DNA from: Pithys albifrons albifrons
Lineage: Eukaryota > Chordata > Aves > Passeriformes > Thamnophilidae
Reading direction: 5' to 3'
DNA: 64,000 bases
Assembly (NCBI RefSeq): GCF_047495875.1
Contig: NC_092461.1
Span: 51,036,511-51,100,510 of the forward strand
Below are positions 45,102 to 57,714 of this stretch, in pieces. A program made the position numbers and the translations under genes. How positions within the stretch are numbered: position 1 is the stretch's first letter; each line of letters opens with the position of its first letter. Under the pieces are notes generated by a model. That model searched no databases. It had not been told where the DNA came from and saw only the letters and a program-made list of their open reading frames with translations.

Positions 45102-47367
45102 CAAAATTTATGTAACAATGTAATAAAAACTTACCTATAGAACCCAATAAAGCTGAGAAAGCAGTGCTCTTCATACAGTTTACTGACAAAAATCCCTGTC
45201 TCAGAATAAATTGTACTTCACACTTCTGTTAAATTGTAAGGATGTGAAATTAAACTGAATTTACTCTGAAGACTTTGCAAAAGTATCACAATGACACTTG
45301 ACTGCTCTCAATTCTGTGCATTGGTACAAATGAAAAGTTTTAAAATGCAAGTGCTGCATATTAACCTGTATGGTTTTCTATAATTATTAAGCTTTAATAT
45401 CTTAGCAACCCAATTTAGTTTGCCATAATGCCTGTAATTAACCTCAGTATAAAAACTGAAAATATGTTCAAAGTATCCAAACCCTTTGCTCCTTAAACCT
45501 TCTAATGGTGGCAAGTATTTATTTTACGTGTGTAACATGTGCAACAAGTAGTTACACTTGTTTATAGCACTAGAAGACACCTGTGGTGGTAAAGAGTAAA
45601 TAGTACACAGGTCTCTGGTTTTAAACTGAACTACCACTTGAAACACTGTTCCTTCACTTATTCCCACTGGAACCTCATGAAAATGCAGTCATAGTCCAAG
45701 CCTGTTGATTCTTTACAGGAAAGAACACGCACTGCCTTTACACCTAGTTCTTAACTTAGTTTCCACTGCCTTGACAAAACTAAAGTTAAAAAATGAGTTG
45801 TGAACATTTAAGTACAATCAATGAGAAAGATGAAGCTGTTCCATTTCAGAGGACAAATATACAGATTTTATGTGAGTTTGAAGCAGGACTGGTAAGTTAA
45901 ATTATGAAACTCTTATAACAAGGATAACTTCTGTGATGTATTAGGAGTTCTGTCAGCTCCTATCAAGCAACACCCCCAATTTTACATAGAAATCCACTAC
46001 AGATAAATTCTCATCTGTAAACTGATGGCTTCATAGACTGATGGACTGAAAGAAAAAGTAACAAAATTGGAATGGTTGGAGACTAATACGTAGGACAAGT
46101 GAGTCTGATTATGTTAATATGGGCAGTAGGACTTCATTTGACATATATCACTTAAAACACAGCTCAGAAGCAATGGAAAAGAAAAATTCAGAATGTCCTC
46201 ACTGACCATAAGATCCACCCAGGACACTCACAAACACCTGTTAACCATAACCTATTAATCTTGATGTACACTTAGAGTAATTGGAGAGATCAGAATAGAT
46301 TTCAATTCCAAAAAACCTGCAGTCCTAGTTCTGCCAGACTGAATTTGCCTCAAAAGAAACACTGCAAATTGACACTCCACCTCCAAGCAGACAACTTGAA
46401 AAAATAATTCTATGTAGCAGGAATTTAATATTTTAAAATTGTTGTAAAAAAATCTCAGACTGAAAACGTGATAATCATAAAAGAGAATTAAAAGCAAGCA
46501 TGACTGAAGTTTTGCTTTCCCCTTCTCTCCAATTCACCTACTCAGATTTCACTGAACATTGATCATTTTGTAAAGAGTGTAAACTATGAATAGCTGTCAC
46601 TATAAGCAGAAGCAGGATGTAAACGGATAATGAGCTCTAAGAGCTTTTTCCTATCAGGAAAGTACTTGTTTTCATCTATTGAAACATGATTCAATTGCCA
46701 AATGAAGTGCAATCTGCTTTTGCTGTTTTTACAAATGTGTTTCAATGTAATCTTCAGAAGCTATTTAAGTAACACAGAAAACTCCAACCATCCTGAGTTT
46801 GAAAAAATTCTCTCCCTCATTAAAATCTGACTCAGAGTAGCTCCACTTACTGAGTTTGAGGCATTGAGACTCACCATTTTAGATAAATCAAGTTACAACA
46901 GTACTTCTGAAAACTGATCAATTCTCACAGAACTGTACTTGAAGACAGCTTAAGAGAGAACTTCACTTTCTTTCATTTTCCTAGCTAGCTATGTTCACCA
47001 AGGCAGCTGTCCTTCAGAGGAGTGAGGAGAAGGCTTCCCATGCAGAGGAGTTTCTCCTAAAAGTGTCCCTACAGTATAGAATCCTGATTTGATAGGAAAT
47101 AGGTAATTCAGAATAAATACTTCCCATATTTAATGATTTTCTTAAACCCAGCAAAATTATTAATTATTCCAGGTTTGACCCATGAATACAACAAACATTA
47201 AGGAAATACTAGTAGAAGAAGAATTGCTTTTAACTGTTGAGAAACAACAGTAGACAATCCAATGCCATAAAGAAATTTATTTCCCCAAAACAATTTTTGC
47301 TTAAGATGCCAATAAGGCAATTCTGTGAATTCCTCACAACTGCCATCCAAAACCATCCAGATTTTAC

Positions 47368-47481
47368 CTGTGCAGGAGAGTTTGCTTCTTCCCCCTGCTT
47401 CTTCTTTTTCTTCTTCTTTTTCTTGGATTTGCCACTTGCAGAACTCTGAAGAACTGGCTCTGCTTTTTCGTTATCTGAAAT
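47368..47481 (-). CDS. MTDH: MTDH exon 9 (lysine run)
   Basis: 114 bases, phase 0 to phase 0. It encodes ISDNEKAEPVLQ, then SGKS, ten lysines in a row and QGEEANSPAQ. This lysine run is the hallmark of MTDH and part of a known nuclear/nucleolar localisation signal. The acceptor (CTATATGAAG) is weak. The donor is CAG|GTAAAA. Confidence 0.95.
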
Positions 47482-48041
47482 CTTCATATAGGAACAGAAG
47501 GTATTTAGCATTTAAAATGACAATGAAACCTGCTTTCTACAGAGTAAACACAAATTACTAAGTACAAAAAATTTAATTGTATATACGAAGTGTAAATGAG
47601 CACAGCCTTGTCTGTTCAGTTCATTTTAGGAAGACCACATTCTTTACATGCCATCTGACAATACAGGTAGAGGAGCTGGGAATGGAAAAGGCAACAGAGC
47701 ACCATGTACAGGTGTCATGCAAATGCTGTTTTTCATATTGAGAAATAAAGATTGTAAAGAAGTATTTATGAAAACAGATCTAAATCCTCTCAGTCTATAC
47801 TGATAAGGCAATCCTTACAATTACAGTGAGACAGTAAGATTTATCAAGGAGCTGAGTGTCTTCTCTTTTCTCAAAAACAACATTCAGAATTTTCCCTCTC
47901 TGTGTACACAGCAAACACAATTGTGCTATTCTTATAAAAAGAGATGAGAGATTACCTTTATCATCACCTTTGACGTTACTTTAAGAAATGTCAGTGGTAA
48001 GGGCAAAGTCTTTGCACTAAAAAGAAAATGCCACCTTTTAC

Positions 48042-48166
48042 CTTTTGAATATCAGATCTCTCTTCACGTTGAGGAACAGAAACAACTTTCTCATCATCTA
48101 CCCAGTTTCCCCACTCCTCTGCTGGTGCATTCCAATCAGAGCTGGGATCAGCTGAAGAAAGTCCAT
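48042..48166 (-). CDS. MTDH: MTDH exon 8
   Basis: 125 bases, entering in phase 1 and leaving in phase 0. It encodes GLSSADPSSDWNAPAEEWGNW followed by a more variable acidic part. Acceptor CTTTCTAG; donor AAG|GTAAAA. The Trp-rich start matches mammalian MTDH almost exactly. Confidence 0.95.
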
Positions 48167-50272
48167 CTAGAAAGGTTAAAAGTTTTTTTCAGGAATATTG
48201 CCTTGCTTCACAAGTGCTTTTTTTCCAGCTTAAAAATTAAAAAACTCTCCAAACTAAGCATAAACTCCCTTCTTGATATCAAGATATAAATAGTAATTTC
48301 CTATATTTCAGGAAAATAGTAAAGATTTTATCAGTAGGTGGAGGACATTTTAAAGTAATGAATACAACAGTGGTTTTGCAGTGCAGTCTGATTACAGACT
48401 AATCACAGCAGCTAGCCAGATGCAATTGCTTTGAGATAGTTTTCTAAACCATGTGAAGAGGAACAAATTTAAGAGCTGTTCTCTATCTTAAACCTTCTTC
48501 CTAGTTTGTGAAAAAATTAGGATGAACTCTAACACTTAAGACTCCTTTACAAGTGATATATCTGAAAGTGTAAATCTTAAGTCAAAAGTCTTTAAACAGT
48601 GGCATTCATTAATAAGGTTATTTTTTCTAAGACTCTTATATCCCTGCTTTATTTTCTTATTGTTCATTTATGATGGCACTTATTTATGTTGCCACACATG
48701 AATGACAGACTTAAAGGGTCAGTCATAAAAATAAAAAATATATGAGGGGAAGAACCAAGCCATAGACTGTCTGTTTAGTAGGAAGTTACAGCAGGCCAAT
48801 TTCAAAACAGAACACCTTGTAAAAGATTGTATTTTCATTTCACATTTATACTAACATCAGAAATACTTTTTTATCCCCAGTCTATACCAAACTGAAGAGG
48901 TGGCAAACTTGGTCTGCCAACTACAGTGGGATTCAGGTAAGTCATTTAAAAATCAAGTCAAAATGAAAAGCAGTAATAAACCCAAATAAATTTACTGGCA
49001 AACATTACAAAGTTAAAAATACACTAAGAGATCTGAAGATTAGTTAGGACACTTTTCCGCCTCTTCCCTTCATAGGAAAATATTACCTTAATTACGCCTA
49101 CTTTTAATGCTAAAATTTACTGATTTGAAAAAAACAATTACTGTCCAACATAACACTTTACAGTTTATCTACTGCCCTCTCACTAATTGCTTAAGGAAAA
49201 AATCCATTCTTATTAATAAAAATAAGTAGTATTTCTATATACAGTTAATTTCCTGATCCTGATGAAGCAGAAGGTCTATCTGTGTATCACATTGGCCTAA
49301 ACTTGCATTTGCCCCTTCTATTAGTGCATCCTTCACTTACCTGACATCTATGACGAAACTGCTCTATTAACAGAAGCTATAGCTGTAAACGCTCTATGCT
49401 CAGAAATGTGAGTCAATTATGATTTTGTAAATGTAAATTTGTAAATCTGATTACTTTCAAATGATCAACTGAAATGTGCTTCCCTTATCCTTAAACCAGA
49501 TAAAACACCTAAGATAAGTTTCAAAATGATCTGGTATCAGAACAGTCATGCCAAAAGTGGTGGAATCAAGGAGAGGATTGATCTATCCCACTTTTGCAGT
49601 CATTAAACAAGAAGTTGTTCTTAGAGAGAAAGTAACATGCAAGGCTGCTTTTCTCATCAATTTGTGGAATTATTTTTCAGATCAATGCCCTAATGAGATG
49701 CAGTAAACTTTTTCTTAAAAACAGAGAGGGAAAAGTGGGGAATAAACACCAAATTTACTATAGTTCCCAAGTAACTTCAGTGATTTCTATCCTGTATGTG
49801 CTTTCTATACAAATAAGAACTTCTTAAGGTTTGGTAAATGTGAAGGTAAGTGAGATTACATACAAGAGTTTTGTGTCACATTAACTTTTCAGTAAGTTAC
49901 AAACATATAAAACCAAACTGCTCAAATACAATCTGCTAAATTGCAGACTTGCAGTAGATTTTTCACATCATTTGCAGTAAGACTGTCTTAACTCATTACA
50001 AAGATTTTTTCTAGCAAAAGCCAGAACTGCTTTGCAATGCATGAGATCTCTTACTTTTGAGTTTGAATGTCCAAGAGTTTTTCCTAAAAATTAACCATTT
50101 TCTATTACAATTTGTCGAAATACATCTTCCTGCTTTCTTATAACTGTCAAGTAGCTTTATAAAAGTTAAACATTCCAGGTTTTTCCCTGGATACCCACAA
50201 CTGTCTAAAACCAGTAGCTACTACAAGTAACTACACTTTAACAGTAATTAACAACATTTTAGAGGAACATAC
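48167..50272 (-). other. MTDH: MTDH intron 7
   Basis: AT-rich intron with no recognised repeat or exon. Confidence 0.6.
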
Positions 50273-50371
50273 TTAACCCAGACCATTCATCATCGACAGG
50301 GGGTTGAGCATGACTTAAATCCCACTGAAAATCAGAAGTACCAGTCTGAGAAACTGATTCACTGTTGGAAC
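50273..50371 (-). CDS. MTDH: MTDH exon 7 (SND1-binding region)
   Basis: 99 bases, phase 1 to phase 1. It encodes SQTGTSDFQWDLSHAQPP then VDDEWSGL. The two tryptophans, in QWD and DEWSGL, correspond to the pair by which MTDH docks into the SND1 nuclease domains, so that interaction should be conserved in this species. Acceptor CCTTTTCAG; donor TTAA|GTATG. Confidence 0.95.
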
Positions 50372-51708
50372 CTGAAAAGGAATAAATAAAATTGTAAGTT
50401 AACAAGCTTCCTGAAGTTTTCTTGAGGAAAGGAATTCCAATCAAAGTTGGAAAGGAAGACAAAAGCCTCAAAGAAAAAGAGTCTGATTCTAAGGACTATA
50501 GAGGACAGGAAAACTAGTAGGCTCCTGTACATGAGGTATATTCAGAACATAAGGAAACTGAAGGAAAGGGGAAATAAGTATTGAAAAGAATATGGAAAAA
50601 AGATAAGAAGGGTCAGTGACAGCAACCTATAAGGCTTACAGCAGTCTCCTCAAACTGAAAAATACAATGAAGTTATTACCCTGTATTAGTTAAGAACTCT
50701 TACAGAGAGAAGATTAAGGTAAGATTACTCGAAAGAAAATTACATTGCTGATCAACCAAATAAATTACACATTACTAACAGTCCAATTCTCATTTAAAGT
50801 GAAAAATTTCAGGAACGTAAAAGCAGCACAACAAAATCCATTAAGGTCAATACCAGTCATGATAACAGAAAGTGTTACACACTAAACATTATTAAGAAAA
50901 ATAAACAACAAACAGAAATCATTTCATAAAAAAGTAAAACAAACAAAAAACTTAATTGCAAGAATAAAATAAATTAATACGTTACTGTATGATGAGACTT
51001 ACTTCTGAAATACAGTTTAAGTATGACCTCAGTCTCTTTTACATACACCTCTGCAAAAGACACCTCAGATGACAGAAACATTGACATGTTCTCATTTTTT
51101 TGCCAGCCAGTCACAATTAAGAAATAAATATTTATTCATGTGGTCACTTTGCATACAATGTTGTTGGCTAAGGTGCAAAGACAACAAAAAAAATTTCACT
51201 ATTTTCACACTTCTTTTAAAGTTGAAATGCTGGCATTGCAGATGAATCTCAGTTCTGTCTGTTATCTTACTTTACTTAATACACTTTCTTTATTATTACA
51301 TCAACGACTGAACTTGAATTCAAGTGGCTGCTTGAAAAATGTTTTCTTGGTTTGCCTTTTTTTAATTAAAACTTTCTGTGCAATTAAGATTCAGGACATT
51401 GAGCTTTAGTTCAACAGTTAAAAGCCTGTAAACTGCAGTACAAGCACACATAGCCTGAGTGCATAAGCACTTGGCCAGCTACTTCTGAAAAGAAAACAGC
51501 CATGCCAAGCTCATGGAGTAGGCAAGCAAGAGCAGAAAACCCGACATATGATCCTTTTATTGTATAATAAATCATTGTAGCAGTTATGTCAGTAGTTTAA
51601 CACACAAGATTTATTAGGAAGTCAGGCTTGCACTCTACAGCAACTTCACCCTTCTGATGCCTAAGAATTTAATGTATTTTGGTGGATTTGAAGTCACGTA
51701 AGTTCTTC

Positions 51709-52085
51709 TGAACTGCTTAAATTCTGAGTGCACATATTAACTGTCTTTCTCACAAGTTTGGGTGCTATTCTCAGGCTCAGCCAAGGCCACATGTTTTTGA
51801 GAGGCCACCTGCAGATAACAGAAGACAAAACAACAAAAGAGGGCCTAACTGCCCCCCCCCGCCATGGATAGAGGGCAGTTCAACAGGCCTCTATGGGTGG
51901 GCTCTCAAGAGAAATGAGAATAGTGATTGGATATTGAGTATAAAAGTTGCGAACTTCTTGGTCTGAGGGTCAGACCCCTTGGACTTGGTCCACAGAAGCT
52001 TTTAATAAAACCCTTGTATATCTTACTCCATTAACTTGTCTCCAGAGTGTCTCTGTTCACAGGGGTACGGAAACCAGAGGCAACA
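51709..52085 (+). mobile_element. Solo LTR, ERV1-like
   Basis: Plus-strand LTR layout: TATAAAAG at 51939-51946, AATAAA at 52004-52009, and a U5 ending GAGGCAACA. A 4-bp repeat CTTC at 51705-51708 and 52086-52089 would be the target duplication. The TATA/AATAAA core is clear; the outer limits are my best reading. It lies in an MTDH intron, antisense to the gene. Confidence 0.6.
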
Positions 52086-52369
52086 CTTCGAAAAAGAAAA
52101 CCCTAGAGCCCAGCGTTTCCATCTGTCAGAGAAAAGACTCAAGACTTCAAATTCTGTCTATGGAACATACTTTGAAAGTAGCGATTTGGTTCCTTGAAGA
52201 GGGAAAAAGTCAATCACCAAATAACAAACCTTCTGAAAGATCAGGGGTAAATGGGCTTTCCTAGAAAACAATCTTCAGATCTGTAACTTGGAATAGAACA
52301 ACACTGAGCAATCTCTTACGCCCATTATTTAGACTTAACATATAAACAGGAAGGTTAAATAAAAAAAAC

Positions 52370-52440
52370 ACAGAATGATTTGGGTTGGAAGGGACCTTAA
52401 AAAAGACCATCTCATTCCAAGCCCCTCTAGTTCCAACCTT
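52370..52440 (-). mobile_element. Short CR1 3'-end fragment
   Basis: About 70 bases match the standard CR1 3' terminus read on the minus strand: ACAGAATGATTTGGGTTGGA then GGGACCTTAAA and TTCCAACC on the plus strand. It is severely truncated. Confidence 0.8.
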
Positions 52441-52665
52441 CTTACTGATTTAGCTTTTGATTATCAATTTCAAACAGTTACTTCACTGTGTAGTTTCAGC
52501 ATAACAAAAAAGCTTTCTAGGCTTTCATAAGACATGCCTTCCAACTCTTTACAGTACTATTTTCAAAAAACAATGAGAAAAATGCATATTAATAACATTT
52601 GGCAAACTACATTCCACCCAGTGGAGTAGAAGAGAGTGGAAAAATCTTTGGAAAGGCATACATAC

Positions 52666-52752
52666 CAGAAACCCCAGGAGTTAATCCAAATGAGGAGAAA
52701 GAAGTAGAATTCTGTTCAGAGGTATTAATCCTTGCATCCACATTCCAAGCAG
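52666..52752 (-). CDS. MTDH: MTDH exon 6b, extra symmetric exon
   Basis: 87 bases, entering and leaving in phase 1, so it can be skipped or included without changing the frame. Read in the phase imposed by exon 6 it is open and encodes WNVDARINTSEQNSTSFSSF followed by GLTPGVSG, a Ser/Thr/Asn-rich stretch similar in tone to its neighbours. The acceptor (CTTCCTCTACAG) and donor (CTG|GTATGT) are good. The canonical human gene has 12 exons, all accounted for without this one, so it is probably an alternative cassette exon. It is not derived from the CR1 fragment 230 bases away as far as I can see. Confidence 0.75.
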
Positions 52753-53439
52753 CTGTAGAGGAAGGGAAGAAAAAAGTACAAGAACTTCACACACTGGTGG
52801 CAATGTAGAAAAAGTTAGCTATTTAATTATGAATTGGGTCAGAAAAACATTCCAGCCATGATAACATTCCACACAACTGAGGACATTAACCAGTGCTGAT
52901 AGAGATGTGACTTTATGAACACGCAGCCTGAAACAATTTTCAAGCTTTCCAAGATCATCTTCCCTTTACAGCCTTTTCTATATATATAAACTTCTCACAG
53001 AGAAAAAGCAGATTTGTGTTTTGAGCCCCATGCTATTATTCTTCCAATTAGCACAATCATTAAGTTATCAAAAAGTACACGTAGATGTAACACAGCTTGG
53101 GAGTAAACTATAAATATATATATATGTTAAAGAATAGAACTAAGCTCAGAACAATTTTTGACAAATAGGAGATACTACTTAAAAATGAAGACATACTTGA
53201 CTGTTAATTGTAAGGTAGAAAACAAGCAGAAATAACCAGTGGCACTAATAATGTGTCAAAAGGAACACCTGGTTATAAAGTAATTATAAATAAAAACTGT
53301 TGTTTTTTATTTAGAATGACACTTAATTGGGGGAGAGCAGGGGGCCACACTTAAAACTGGACAGATATTCTACATATTGTCCAAATAGTAGACAATTACT
53401 ACTATCCCATATCTACTGATTCTTTTGTTAGTACATCCC

Positions 53440-53700
53440 AGAATAGTGTTGGTGTCCTTTGCCGCTAGGACCTACGACTGGCTCATGTCCAGCTTGGTGT
53501 CCACCAGGACCCCTTATCCACAGAGCTCCTCTCCAGACAGTCTCCATCCAGGACTGCTTCCAACCCAAGGTTCAGAACTTCACATTTGTCCTCACTGAAC
53601 TTCCTTGGGTTTCTGTTGGCCAGTTACTCCGCTGGGTTTAAGTTCTTCTGGACCCTGATCTGGGCTTTATCCACTGATTCCACTGTTCCCATTCAAGTTT
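53440..53700. repeat. Avian interspersed repeat fragment, probably CR1-related
   Basis: A run with phrases such as CTCATGTCCAGCTTGGTGTC, CACCAGGACCCC and CACTGAACTTCCTTGGGTT closely resembles a repeat family seen many times in bird genomes next to CR1 sequence. It is diverged and has no coding capacity. The family name is my best guess. Confidence 0.55.
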
Positions 53701-53758
53701 GGTGTAAATTGGAAATCAGCCTCAGGAACCCCATTTCAAGATAGGCCAGGTCTAGACT

Positions 53759-54284
53759 TGTGCTGGTTATGGTTGGGGTAGGGATGTGTTTTGGAATTGT
53801 GCTGAAAACAAGGTTGATAATAAAGTGATGTTTTTGTCACTGGGGAGCAGTGCTTACAGAGTCAAGGCTTTTTCTGCTTCTTGTACCACTGGCAGCAAGG
53901 AAGCTGAGTGCTGTCTTCCCAACAAGAAGTTAGGAAGAGACACAGCTGGGACAACTGACCTCAACTGGCCAAAGGGATATTCCAAACCAAATGGCATCAT
54001 GCTCAGTATATAAAGTGGGAGGAAGAAGGAAGATGGGACATTTGGAGTGATGATGTTTGTCTTCTCAAGTAACTGTTATGCACTATGGGGCCCTGCTCTC
54101 CTGGAGATGGTTGAACGCCTGGCCTTGGGAAGTAAAGAATTATTTCCTTGCTTTGCTTTTATGCGTAGCTTTTGCTTTCCCTATTAAACTGTGTTTATTT
54201 CAACCCCTGAGTTTTCCAGCTTTCACCCTTCCAGTTCTCTCAATTGTGTGGGGCTTTGTTGCTGGCTAGGATTAAGCCATGACA
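53759..54284 (+). mobile_element. Solo LTR, avian ERVL family
   Basis: A 526-bp LTR beginning TGTGCTGGTTATGG and ending GCCATGACA, with TATATAAA at 54007-54014 and ATTAAA at 54183-54188. The text (for example GTGCTGAAAACA, GGGATATTCCA, GCTCAGTATATAAAG) is that of the ERVL-type LTR abundant in birds. Flanks AGACT (53754-53758) and AGGCT (54285-54289) are a 5-bp target duplication with one mismatch, consistent with an older insertion. It is antisense to MTDH. Confidence 0.88.
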
Positions 54285-54965
54285 AGGCTGAAGTAACACT
54301 GCTGATTACAAAGGAACACTGCTTTCCAGAAGAGATGAGAATTACTTAGACTGAATAGTAGGAAGGGACACATTACAGCATATCCTAATAAGTTGAAGAT
54401 TGTTGCTCAGAGAGAAATCAAGAAATCTCTTCTCCATCACTACTATGAACACCACAAGTATTACCGGCAGAAAATTGTACTGGACACTAAAAGTGGTTTC
54501 CAATAAGAAAAACAGTGTAACACTAAATGTCACAAAAGTTGAACCATCTCTATGCCTGGAGCCTAAACAAATACCTGCCAAAACCAAACACAGTTGATTT
54601 GAGCATGTTGGATCAACAGAATAGACTTATGACCTGGGTTTTAAGACATTGTTTAAAAGAACTTACACTTCAAAATGGCTTAGAAATTACCTTCAGACTT
54701 TTATGAAAGTGATATATAAAATTAGATTCCTTCACATAAAAAATTTATCTCAGAAAAACTCAAAAAACTTGGTTTAACTATACAGAGAGAGATATATGCT
54801 AAGCCATCAGAACTTACAGTAAACAGAAATTATTCAGTTCACATTTGCCTAGACTGCACTAAGATTTTTTTAATGTATAAACAAAGATATTTCAGAGATC
54901 TACTACTAAAAATATATTCATGCAAAAATGCTTAAGTGAAGCAAGTTTTCTTGAGAATAGCTTAC

Positions 54966-55217
54966 CAATAGGAGTGAACAAAGAACGCTCTTTCCAGGGC
55001 CTGCCCACCAGGCTTACACCCCAGTCCTTTCCATTTCCATTAGCATCTCCAGTGTCCTGGCCCCAAGCCAACGTCTCAGTCTTCCTCTTCCCAGCTGCAG
55101 TTGAAGGAACAGATGTCCATTTCTCCTCCCCTACACCAATCTGTGAGGAGATTTTTACCGACTTCTCATTCCAGCTTCCTCCATTTACTGTATGGCTTTC
55201 ACTCAATCCTGGAGAAA
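54966..55217 (-). CDS. MTDH: MTDH exon 6
   Basis: 252 bases, phase 1 to phase 1. It encodes SHTVNGGSWNEKSVKISSQ, GEEKWTSVPSTAAGKRKTE and DTGDANGNGKDWG, all close to mammalian MTDH. The end, around RSLFTPIG, is more variable. Acceptor TATTTAAG; donor TTG|GTAAGC. Confidence 0.95.
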
Positions 55218-56561
55218 CTTAAATACAAGAATAATGAACATTCTATTTTAAAATACAAACTGGATGAAGAATTAAAATACCACTTACATGCACATTCGCT
55301 TGATAAAAAATAGACAAATGAATGGCAGTTTGCTACACCAGTGTGATACCGACAAGCTGCTGCTCTGTCTCAGCTGATTTTCCAGTTCAGATGATATGGA
55401 CCATCTGTCTACTAACTTGAAGAGTACGGTAAAAACATCACCAACTGCACTCTCTTTCCTCATCCCTTTCTTTATGGGCTTGGTATATTGGTGAGCCAGT
55501 GCCTCTAGATTAAAAAAAGAAGGCATGGAGGGTGGTTTCAACACTGCCAGGTAATTTCTTACCAAGTATGGTAATGATTTGTGAAAAACCCCATTCACTA
55601 TATGGAGAATATTTTCTGTTTCCTAACTGCATACAGCAGTTCTCCAAGCAGGAAGTAGAAGAAATAACCAAATATTAGAAAATACTTATCAAACACTACA
55701 CAGGATTTACAAAAAGGATAGCTATCATATGGACCACAGAATCCATCATGGTTAGAGTTAAAAATCATGGTTGCACTCTCAAATAATTTAGAAGTAACAC
55801 ATTTTATGTTTCACTAAGGTAAAATACCACAAGACTCCAACTGTCTACCCTGATGAGAAATCACTAGCCATAGGAAGTTGAATGTACTTTGAGAGAAGTC
55901 AGCAGTACAAAGATCATTGTAAAACATTTTTGGATTTATGTTCCTATAAAATATAAGGGCTAGTGCACCCAGTCTCACCTCCTATATACAACAAACCTTT
56001 CTCAAAGGGCTTTGTATATCAAACCCCCTCTCCATTGCAGTGTAAACAACAGAAAAACTGCTCTGTTAACAAACAATTAAGAAATACCTGCATATTGAAA
56101 GTGTAACACTTAAACAGTCAGCCAATACCTCATGCACAAGTCAGTACCATACCCCAACAAAAACTACAGACCATTTTATGTCTCAAATGGAAACAGTTCA
56201 GGCAGCATGAACATACCAAATTCATGGCAGCCTCACTGACAAAGAATCAATTAGGTGAGCTATGCCTAGATTTTCTCAGACAAATCAATTCCAAACAAAG
56301 GCATCTGTAAGGTCATCCTTGCTGTACACTAAAATACTGCCCTTTCTCCACAACTTCTCAGAGTGTAATATGAAGTCTTGGGGAAAGGCAACAACAAAAA
56401 TATCAAAGAGACAGAAACCAAACTGTAGGTGGCAGAAAATCCCTTCTGCAATCTTGAAAAAAGGCACCTGAGGTCCAGAAGCAGGAGCTTGATTATTCTG
56501 TGTTTATTCTACTACTCTCCTGTCAAAAACTTTACCTTCTATATGACCAGCATGTTTTCCC

Positions 56562-56830
56562 AGAATCACAGAAAACTTGAGATTGAAAGGGATCTCTTGA
56601 AGTCACCTAGTTCTATCTTATGCTCAAAGCACAGCTAACCTGAAAATTACTCCACATTGTTCAAGTTCTGGAAATGATAAAGGCTGATAGTTCCAAGCAT
56701 CTCTGGGCAATCTCATGAAGAGCTTTTTTCCTCATGGCCTGCCAGAATTTCCCCTTCCTGAAACATGATTATATTTTCTGTCCTCCCATTATGTATCTCT
56801 GAAGAATCTTCCAAGTGATGGTCCAGGCAG
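56562..56830 (-). mobile_element. Old, diverged CR1 fragment
   Basis: On the plus strand it starts AGAATCACAGAAAACTTGAG and continues with GAAAGGGATCTCTTG, CATCTCTGGGCAATCTCATG and TTTTTTCCTCATGG, a decayed version of the CR1 3' end in reverse complement. It lies in MTDH intron 5 and is clearly older than the copy at 7.6 kb. Confidence 0.75.
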
Positions 56831-57645
56831 TTTGCATGTGAAGTAAAGCTCTCAAACATGAGCAGAAGGGGATTCACTTGCTGGATTGGGTGCTTTTAAT
56901 AACTCATTTGCTGACTTGCTTAATTACACTAACTACTTTTCATTAAAACAACACCAGTAGTGTTGGCTATGAGTAAGAAACAACTATGTTGATTTCATTA
57001 TGCCAAACTAACTCACTTTAAGTATTACTATAGCAATATCTCTTATTAGAAAGCTGCTAAGATTCATTAGTCAATGACAGTCTAAAAATATTTTGGGTAT
57101 GACACATGTCATGGATATTTATAAACATATATTTAAGAACTTTCAAAACTAGTGTGTTTATACATCTCAAAGGAGTATATAAAGAACTGAGTAACTCATG
57201 CATACAATCTGAAACAAGTAAAAACTTTGCAATAATCAGGACTTGTGAGCTCTCAGCAGTTATCTATACAAAGTTTCTCTTTGAGCAAATAATCAACTTA
57301 TTGACATGAAAAAGTCCGTAAGTTCAAAAAGGCAGCATAAAGGATTTTTCAACTGAGCTTGAAAATAAGCTTTAGTGTTCTGTAAATAGCAATCTGTTTA
57401 ATAGGTAATATCTGAAAATTCTAGATACCAAATCCTACTTCTACACTTAACAGAGACTGTTTTCACCCTGTTAAGAAGTAGCTGCAACTTACAAGTGTAG
57501 CATTTGCATAGCAAAAAGAGTCAACTGTACTAATAAAGTTCCACATCAATAACTTCACAAAATCCTGCACCGACAATTGGTGTTTTCCACTTATGTAAAA
57601 CACTTCTCTAATAACTTATGATAGCCAATAATGAAAACTTTTTAC

Positions 57646-57714
57646 CTTGTGGAATTGATGACTCCCCCTTTGGAGGTTTAGAGCTGCTAATCTGTGCATT
57701 CAAAAGTGCATCAC
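57646..57714 (-). CDS. MTDH: MTDH exon 5
   Basis: 69 bases, phase 1 to phase 1, too short to stand out as an open frame. With the flanking bases it encodes GDALLNAQISSSKPPKGESS then IPQ, aligning with a variable part of mammalian MTDH. Acceptor CTTAATCAG; donor AAG|GTAAAA. Confidence 0.9.
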
